Below are positions 58,793-64,000 of a stretch of 64,000 bases of DNA, piece by piece. The notes under the pieces were generated by a model. That model worked only from the letters and a program-made list of their open reading frames with translations, made no database searches and was not told where the DNA came from. The stretch spans positions 62,001-126,000 of the forward strand of contig QCPC01000002.1 in the NCBI GenBank assembly GCA_003212695.1. The letters run 5' to 3'. The position numbers and the translations under genes are program-made. Source of the DNA: Prochlorococcus sp. AG-436-C13 (GTDB lineage Bacteria; Cyanobacteriota; Cyanobacteriia; PCC-6307; Cyanobiaceae). Numbering within the stretch: position 1 is the first letter of the stretch; the number at the start of each line of letters is the position of its first letter.

Positions 58793-60583
58793 TTATCTAC
58801 TCTTAGATATTTCAGATATTAGTTCTTTTATTGCATCTTTAAATTGAAGTAATCTTGAAATTTTGGTTGCTCGGTTGATTAGTTCTACCTTGCCTTCTGT
58901 TGAATCTCTTCCTGCGATCACCTTCCATGGGATGCCTATTAAATCTGCATCTTTAAACTTAACGCCTGCTCTTTCGTCTCTGTCATCAATTAATGCATCA
59001 ATTCCCTCTTTTATAAGTTCCTCATATATTTCTTCTCCTAGAGCTCTTTGCTTTTCATCTTTCATATTTGCAATTACAACAATAATTTCAAAAGGTGCAA
59101 TTGCTAATGGCCATAGAATTCCTTCTTTGTCATGGTTCTGTTCAATTGCTGCTTGTGCAAGTCGCGAAATACCTATTCCATAACATCCCATCCAGAAAGG
59201 TTCCTGTAATCCAGATTCATTTGTAAAAAAAGCATTTAATGATTTTGAGTATTTACGGCCTAGTTGAAAAATATGCCCTATCTCAATCCCTCTCTTTTCA
59301 ATAAGTTTTGCGTTTTTGTCATGCAAAGCAATATCACCTGCTATTGCCTTTCTAATATCAACTACTTCACCTTGCCTGCCAATTGATGACCAATTTGTAT
59401 AAATTCTATGTTGATTGTAAACATTAGATCCACATATAAATGAGTCTAAACTTGCAGCGGTATGATCAATAAATCTAAGAAAATAATTCTCCCAATTATT
59501 ATTAGCTTTATCTAAATATGAATCTTCAAGATCAGGACCTAGATAACCGAATGGGATTTCATTGAGACCGTTAATTTCTAACTGATCTTTAGATATTATC
59601 TTTAAATTTATTACATTCTTTTCTAAATACTTACTGATTTCGTTGCTCAACTTAACTTCATTTAGTTCCTGATCACCTCTAATACTTATAAGAATTGGTT
59701 GTTGAATATTATCTTCAATTAATGCTAAAAGTAGTATTACTTTGACAATTTGACTTGGAGCAAATGAATTGTTTTGGCATAGTTCTTTTATAGAGCTCTG
59801 ACCAACTGTGTCTATTGTTTTGGATTCTTTTTTGGGGAGACATTCTTTTCCTATTGGTATAGATAAAGCTTTCTCCTGGTTTGCTGCATATTTGTTGTCA
59901 GTGCTTATTAAAATAAGATCTTCTCCTGCATCTGCGGTAACCATAAATTCTCTTGATTCTGCACCTCCTATAGCACCACTATCTGCATCAACGGCAACAG
60001 TTGTAATACCACATCTTTTGAAAATTTTCGTATAAGCATCATTCATTTCTACATATTTATTCTTAAGGTCTTCTTCATTTGAATGAAACGAATAAGCATC
60101 TTTCATAATAAATTCTCTACTTCTCATTAATCCAAACCTAGGCCTAATTTCATCTCTAAATTTAGTTTGAATCTGATATATAGTTACAGGTAATTGTTTG
60201 TAAGACTGTAAAATTTCCCCTGCTATTTTTGTAATAACTTCTTCATGTGTAGGCCCTAGGCCTAGCTCTCTACCTTGTCTGTCTTTTAAATGAAACATAA
60301 TCCCTTCTCCTGCTGTATAGCCTTTCCATCTGCCACTTTGCTCCCATATCTCCGCAGGATGAAGTTGTGGCAGGAGTGACTCTAGGCATCCTTTTTTGTC
60401 TAACTCTTGCTGAACAATGGCAGTTATTTTCTTGATAACTCGCCACATTAAAGGCATATATGCATATATGCCCGATGTGACTCGTTTTATAAAGCCACCT
60501 CTTACAAGTAATTGGTGTGAGGCTATTTCGGCGTCGGCGGGTGTATCCCGCAGCGTCACCAGCATCAGGCGGGAGACGCGCAC
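58793..60583 (-). CDS. proS: Prolyl-tRNA synthetase
   Basis: Class II synthetase with an editing insertion. About 596 residues from GTG 60583 (MRVSRLMLVTLRDTPADAE); an AGGAG motif lies upstream. SGIYAYMPLMWRVIKKI, IKDAYSFHSNEEDLK type segments, EFMVTADAGEDLILI (editing domain region), GCYGIGISRLAQAAIEQ and the C-terminal anticodon domain are present. An upstream ATG at 60613 adds 10 unlikely residues. The first about 20 codons are much more GC-rich than the rest of the gene. Confidence 0.94.
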   Translation of the reverse strand: MRVSRLMLVTLRDTPADAEIASHQLLVRGGFIKRVTSGIYAYMPLMWRVIKKITAIVQQELDKKGCLESLLPQLHPAEIWEQSGRWKGYTAGEGIMFHLKDRQGRELGLGPTHEEVITKIAGEILQSYKQLPVTIYQIQTKFRDEIRPRFGLMRSREFIMKDAYSFHSNEEDLKNKYVEMNDAYTKIFKRCGITTVAVDADSGAIGGAESREFMVTADAGEDLILISTDNKYAANQEKALSIPIGKECLPKKESKTIDTVGQSSIKELCQNNSFAPSQIVKVILLLALIEDNIQQPILISIRGDQELNEVKLSNEISKYLEKNVINLKIISKDQLEINGLNEIPFGYLGPDLEDSYLDKANNNWENYFLRFIDHTAASLDSFICGSNVYNQHRIYTNWSSIGRQGEVVDIRKAIAGDIALHDKNAKLIEKRGIEIGHIFQLGRKYSKSLNAFFTNESGLQEPFWMGCYGIGISRLAQAAIEQNHDKEGILWPLAIAPFEIIVVIANMKDEKQRALGEEIYEELIKEGIDALIDDRDERAGVKFKDADLIGIPWKVIAGRDSTEGKVELINRATKISRLLQFKDAIKELISEISKSR

Positions 60584-60725
60584 TGAACTTCTCCTGGTAA
60601 TGAAAACATACAATAATAGCTCACCTAAATTGCCAATTGCAAAAGTGTCCTGTCATAGTCTTTCTGTATAGAACTCTTTTGATTGATCTGCTATTTTCTG
60701 ACAAGTTTTCGCCTGTAATCCAGAA

Positions 60726-61166
60726 ATGTTTGATGCTCAGGCGTTCAGTTCTTCTTTAAATGGTATTTCTTCTCAGAAAATGTTAGAAATAGAGACTAAT
60801 TCTTTTGATTCTCAGCCTGACTCTATTGTCGGAATAGATGATGTACAAAAATCTTTAAATAGATCTAGAGCCTCTGTTTACAGGTATACAAATACTGATA
60901 CAAGAAATTTAAATCCTCCTTTTAATCCTAGGAAATTAAATCCTGAATTTAGACAAGATCAGAAAGACCCTCTTTTATTTCATACAAATGAAGTAGCAAG
61001 ATTTGCAAAGGATATTTTAAGGATCAAAGAAGTAACAGTTGAAGTATTAAATTCGCCATCAACTGCCACACAAAATGTTTTAGTGGCAATTCTTGAAGAG
61101 TTAAAAGTTATAAGTACTAGGCTTGATGCAATGGCTTCTAATGATAAAGATATCTTTAATGAATGA
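60726..61166 (+). CDS. Conserved cyanobacterial protein with a MerR/AlpA-like segment
   Basis: 146 residues. The middle reads GIDDVQKSLNRSRASVYRYT, suggesting a small winged helix or helix-turn-helix, followed by NLNPPFNPRKLNPEFR and a C-terminal helical part (TQNVLVAILEELKVISTRLD). A DNA-binding role is possible but unproven. Divergent from proS. Confidence 0.65.
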   Translation: MFDAQAFSSSLNGISSQKMLEIETNSFDSQPDSIVGIDDVQKSLNRSRASVYRYTNTDTRNLNPPFNPRKLNPEFRQDQKDPLLFHTNEVARFAKDILRIKEVTVEVLNSPSTATQNVLVAILEELKVISTRLDAMASNDKDIFNE

Positions 61167-61304
61167 TAATTATAGAGATAAATCTTTAATTTAATTTATG
61201 TATAGAGTTAGTTTTATGCGAATATACTTGTGCCTTCTTTAATAAAATGAACCGAGTTCAATTATGAATTACTCGTTACTCCTACTCTCATAAGAACTAA
61301 TTTA

Positions 61305-61823
61305 ATGGATTTAAATTTTCTTACACCTTCACCATCTTTAGGAGTAGTGAACCTAGTGGTTGAAATACCTGCTGGCAGTAGAAATAAATATGAGTATTTT
61401 GCAGAAGCTGGGACCATGGCCCTAGATAGAGTGCTTCATTCTTCTGTGAGATATCCCTTTGACTATGGCTTTATTCCAAATACTCTTGCAGAGGATGGTG
61501 CCCCTCTTGATGCAATGGTAATTATGGAAGAACCAACTTTTGCAGGATGTCTTATTAAAGCCAGACCTATTGGAGTATTGGATATGCATGATTCAGGAGC
61601 TTATGATGGGAAGCTTTTATGTGTTCCTGTGGCAGACCCTCGGCAAAAAGATATAACTAGTATTCGTCAGATTGCACCAAATCAACTTGAAGATGTGGCT
61701 GAGTTTTTTAGGACTTATAAAAGCTTGGAAGGAAGGGTTGTTGTAATTAACGGTTGGCGAGACCATGATTCTGTTGAGGACTTATTGCAGGATTGCATTG
61801 AAGCCCAAAGGAAGAATCTATAG
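61305..61823 (+). CDS. ppa: Family I inorganic pyrophosphatase-like protein, general-base Asp replaced
   Basis: 172 residues, close in sequence to the standard cyanobacterial enzyme. VVEIPAGSRNKYEYF, LDRVL, YPFDYGFIPNTL, DSGAYDGKLLCVP and FFRTYKSLEGR keep the usual ligands. The key triplet reads EDGAPLDAM: residue 66 is Ala (codon GCC at 61500-61502), where the catalytic Asp67 of E. coli should be. One base change would restore it. This copy may be weakly active or have another role; the intact copy is at 45698. Confidence 0.9.
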   Translation: MDLNFLTPSPSLGVVNLVVEIPAGSRNKYEYFAEAGTMALDRVLHSSVRYPFDYGFIPNTLAEDGAPLDAMVIMEEPTFAGCLIKARPIGVLDMHDSGAYDGKLLCVPVADPRQKDITSIRQIAPNQLEDVAEFFRTYKSLEGRVVVINGWRDHDSVEDLLQDCIEAQRKNL

Positions 61824-61870
61824 GTTTTATATTAAAATAAGAATATTAATAGATTTTCTAAATTTTGATT

Positions 61871-62233
61871 ATGCCTATTTCTCTTAAAATCTATAGTTAT
61901 AATAAGTGCGGTACTTGTAGGAAAGCTATTGCTTGGTTAAATAAAAATAATATAGAATATGAATTGATAGATATAATTGTAAATCCTCCTACTAAAAAAG
62001 AAATTACTTTTGCAATTAAACAATTAGGATCTACAAAATACTTGTTGAATACGAGTGGAAAAAGCTATAGAAGTATAGGAGCCAATGTAATCAAATCAAT
62101 GAGTCAAGTAGAGCTTATTAATTTATTAAATGCAGATAGCAAGTTAATTAAAAGACCTTTTGCTATAAAAAATAGTGGAGATACTCTTGTAGGTTTTGAT
62201 GAGAATAAATGGAATGATAGTCTGCTTAGTTGA
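61871..62233 (+). CDS. ArsC/Spx-family thioredoxin-fold protein
   Basis: 120 residues from ATG 61871 (MPISLKIYSYNKC). CxxC site YNKCGTCRKAIAWLNKN near residue 10, then YELIDIIVNPPTKKEI and the late RPFAIKNSGDTLVGFDEN, typical of ArsC-like reductases and Spx/YffB. The Arg set needed for arsenate reduction is not clear, so the reductase call is uncertain; a redox adaptor role is possible. Its 3' end overlaps the convergent membrane protein gene by 8 bases. Confidence 0.8.
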   Translation: MPISLKIYSYNKCGTCRKAIAWLNKNNIEYELIDIIVNPPTKKEITFAIKQLGSTKYLLNTSGKSYRSIGANVIKSMSQVELINLLNADSKLIKRPFAIKNSGDTLVGFDENKWNDSLLS

Positions 62234-63701
62234 AGTTTAATTTGTCTAACTCGTTAATTATTTCCTTTGGTCCATCTAGCTTTTTCATCTCATTTAAACT
62301 TGAAATCTTTAATTCTTCTAAAATAGAATTTATAAGAACCTGGCTATTTCTTAAAGTACTATCATTTTCCATGGCAAGTGCTAGTTCCTCCCAAAATTTG
62401 TCAATAACTTTTAAAGTTAATCTTTCTAATTCAACATCCTTTTTTGCAAATTGGCTTCCTGCATTTTTTGATACGCCAAGCATTGAATCCACCATGCCTG
62501 ATGCAAGTTGGAAGCTAATAGCTGATTCTGCATTTTCAATAAAAATGTTGCCTTTGATTTTAGACGAGATTGGGTTTTGACCAATGCTCTTTTGTAGCGC
62601 ATGGTCAAACAGCTCTATAATTTGATTTCTCATGTTTGGACCTACTCTTTTTAAAAGTAATGGTATCCAAATTCTTATGAATTCTGAAATATTAGATTCA
62701 TTATCCTTTTTGACAGATTGATGACTGCTTAATTTTCTTATTTTGCTAGGAAGAATGGGAGATGAAATAATATTTTGAACCGAATTAATAGCTCTTATTG
62801 TTAACACCTCAAATATTTCTATAGCTAAGAATGCTACAATCCATTGGCTTATTACAGCCCGAATTGGCTCAAGATTAATAAGCTTAACTTTTAATATTCT
62901 TTCTATCAAAGGTAAAGGCCTTAGAAAATAAAGATAAGGTAAAAATAGAGGTATATCAATCCACCTTCTTGTAATACAATCTCTTATTGTTGTATTAGGG
63001 AAACGTTTTTTGAAGAAATTTACTTTAACCAATATATCCATTAAAAATATTATCTTTAATGGAATCTCTATTTCTAATATGTTGCTAGGACTATCTTTTC
63101 TTTTGAGGTTAACAATCGAATAGCTTGTATTAAGAGTGTTAATTACATTATTTAACCAGAACTTTCTCTCAACTTCCCATCCATTTCTCTCTATTAGATT
63201 TGTATTTAGAACTTGAGGATAGTAATATTTAGAACTATTTATGCCTGATCTAGAATTTATCTTAACTTTTATAGCTTCTAGCTTATTGAAATCTCTTGGA
63301 GGAATTATTGCATCTTTACCAAGTATGCTTTCTAATACTAACTCATATTTATTAATTAGTTGATTTATGGAAGGATCTTTTAGGCCTTTATTTAATATGG
63401 ATTGATCAAGTCTGTAAAAGGTTAATTTTAATTCTTCAATATCAGCTCTCTTCTTTATTCCTTTTACTTGATCAAAACGTGAAGTAAAATCTGTTATTAA
63501 TGTTTCTAAAACTTCCTTTCTTGATGAATCTAATGCAGAGTGTAAATTGTTAACCCAAAAGCCTCTAAGTGGAATATAGCTAATATCAAAAACCATCCAA
63601 CTTAAATTAGCTATAGCAAAAAATGCTATAAACTTATCCCATAGGCTCTCTAACCTTTGCTCTGGGTTTTTCTTTGTTCTTTGCCATCTAGGAATGATCA
63701 T
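62226..63701 (-). CDS. Large cyanobacterial membrane protein of unknown function
   Basis: 491 residues. N-terminal helix (FIAFFAIANLSWMVFDISYI) with FVNNLHSALDSS type loop, a helical soluble stretch, then further hydrophobic segments (IPLFLPYLYFLRPLPLIERI, VISQWIVAFLAIEIFEVLTI). The end is helical and charged (DKFWEELALAMENDSTLRN). Conserved in cyanobacteria by its style, but no family with known function comes to mind. ATG 63701. Confidence 0.65.
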   Translation of the reverse strand: MIIPRWQRTKKNPEQRLESLWDKFIAFFAIANLSWMVFDISYIPLRGFWVNNLHSALDSSRKEVLETLITDFTSRFDQVKGIKKRADIEELKLTFYRLDQSILNKGLKDPSINQLINKYELVLESILGKDAIIPPRDFNKLEAIKVKINSRSGINSSKYYYPQVLNTNLIERNGWEVERKFWLNNVINTLNTSYSIVNLKRKDSPSNILEIEIPLKIIFLMDILVKVNFFKKRFPNTTIRDCITRRWIDIPLFLPYLYFLRPLPLIERILKVKLINLEPIRAVISQWIVAFLAIEIFEVLTIRAINSVQNIISSPILPSKIRKLSSHQSVKKDNESNISEFIRIWIPLLLKRVGPNMRNQIIELFDHALQKSIGQNPISSKIKGNIFIENAESAISFQLASGMVDSMLGVSKNAGSQFAKKDVELERLTLKVIDKFWEELALAMENDSTLRNSQVLINSILEELKISSLNEMKKLDGPKEIINELDKLNFN

Positions 63702-63781
63702 GATTATTGATAATTCACTTGTACTTGCTTATCTATAAATTATGTGATTATTGTAAGTGTTCAAATCCATTGAGGAAGTTT

Positions 63782-64000
63782 GTGACTAATTACCCTAAGG
63801 ATGATTCTATGAAGACAGAGAAGGAAGACGAGGGAAATCTTAATCATGCCACTAGACTGTCACATATATGGGAATCATGGGGGCCAGTAATTCTGGCTTT
63901 TTTATTCATATCAGGTGTAAGAGCTTTCATTGCAGAAGCAAGATATATTCCATCAGGATCAATGTTGCCGACTCTTCAGATTAATGATCGCCTTATCATA
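63782..64000 (+). CDS. lepB: Signal peptidase I (5' part, runs off the window)
   Basis: Cleaves signal peptides at the outer face of the plasma or thylakoid membrane. The visible 73 codons start at GTG 63782, preceded by GAGGA at 63772-63776. A charged N-terminus, one membrane helix ([20 protein letters not shown]) and the catalytic Ser motif [16 protein letters not shown] are seen. The catalytic Lys and C-terminal part lie beyond the window. Confidence 0.93.
   Translation, partial: MTNYPKDDSMKTEKEDEGNLNHATRLSHIWESWGPVILAFLFISGVRAFIAEARYIPSGSMLPTLQINDRLII

Overview
The window is a contiguous chromosomal segment of a marine picocyanobacterium, most likely Prochlorococcus. It is AT-rich, has very short intergenic gaps and many TTG/GTG starts, and carries psaF/psaJ, petC/petA, psb27, a single-helix high-light-inducible protein, cobalamin genes, an iron ABC permease and many small cyanobacteria-only proteins. 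A low-light-adapted clade is a guess only. I see no insertion sequence, prophage, CRISPR array or integrase; almost everything is core genome.

Layout. 1-7620: cytochrome oxidase locus, with ctaCDE on the minus strand divergent from ctaA-ctaB, followed by a DrrAB-type ABC exporter. 7675-11521: orphan groEL1, a small membrane protein, two DUF3721 proteins (one fused to a glycine-spaced hydrophobic repeat) and fabG. 11642-16349: ispD, a murein LD-carboxypeptidase, a UbiA prenyltransferase, ppx and a RodZ-like protein. 16350-22918: cobM, lgt, petA, petC, DUF3067, tatC and an rqcH/NFACT gene broken by a one-base frameshift. 23009-29658: gmk, psaJ-psaF, tsaD, hli, a Na+/H+ antiporter, gltX, tRNA-Asp, tRNA-Trp and rplS. 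29712-38975: a small probable pseudogene, map, a short-chain dehydrogenase, two nucleotide-binding-fold proteins, yajQ, an SPFH/prohibitin protein, hemL with a small upstream gene, and xthA. 39015-46285: larC, a UPF0104-like membrane protein, futB, PCD, yjbQ, an M32 carboxypeptidase and an inorganic pyrophosphatase. 46331-56859: hemC, the principal sigma factor, priA, DUF3153, argB, DUF2854, ssb, cobK, cutA and a PfkB kinase. 56902-64000: purA, psb27, proS, a second pyrophosphatase, an ArsC-like protein, a large membrane protein and the start of lepB.

How the genes fit together. The core theme is photosynthetic and respiratory electron transport with its cofactors: heme A (ctaA/B), tetrapyrroles (hemL, hemC), cobalamin (cobM, cobK), cytochrome b6f (petC/petA), the Tat machinery that exports the Rieske protein (tatC), PSI subunits and PSII repair (psb27). 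The rest is housekeeping (tRNA charging, sigma factor, replication restart, nucleotide and isoprenoid synthesis).

Most noteworthy items: the frameshifted rqcH; two family I pyrophosphatases, of which the copy at 61305 lacks the general-base aspartate while the copy at 45698 is intact; the repeat-DUF3721 fusion; several small genes below usual annotation cut-offs (36700-36861, 43252-43401); a 70-codon frame with one in-frame TGA; and a GC-rich, unexplained segment between sigA and priA.
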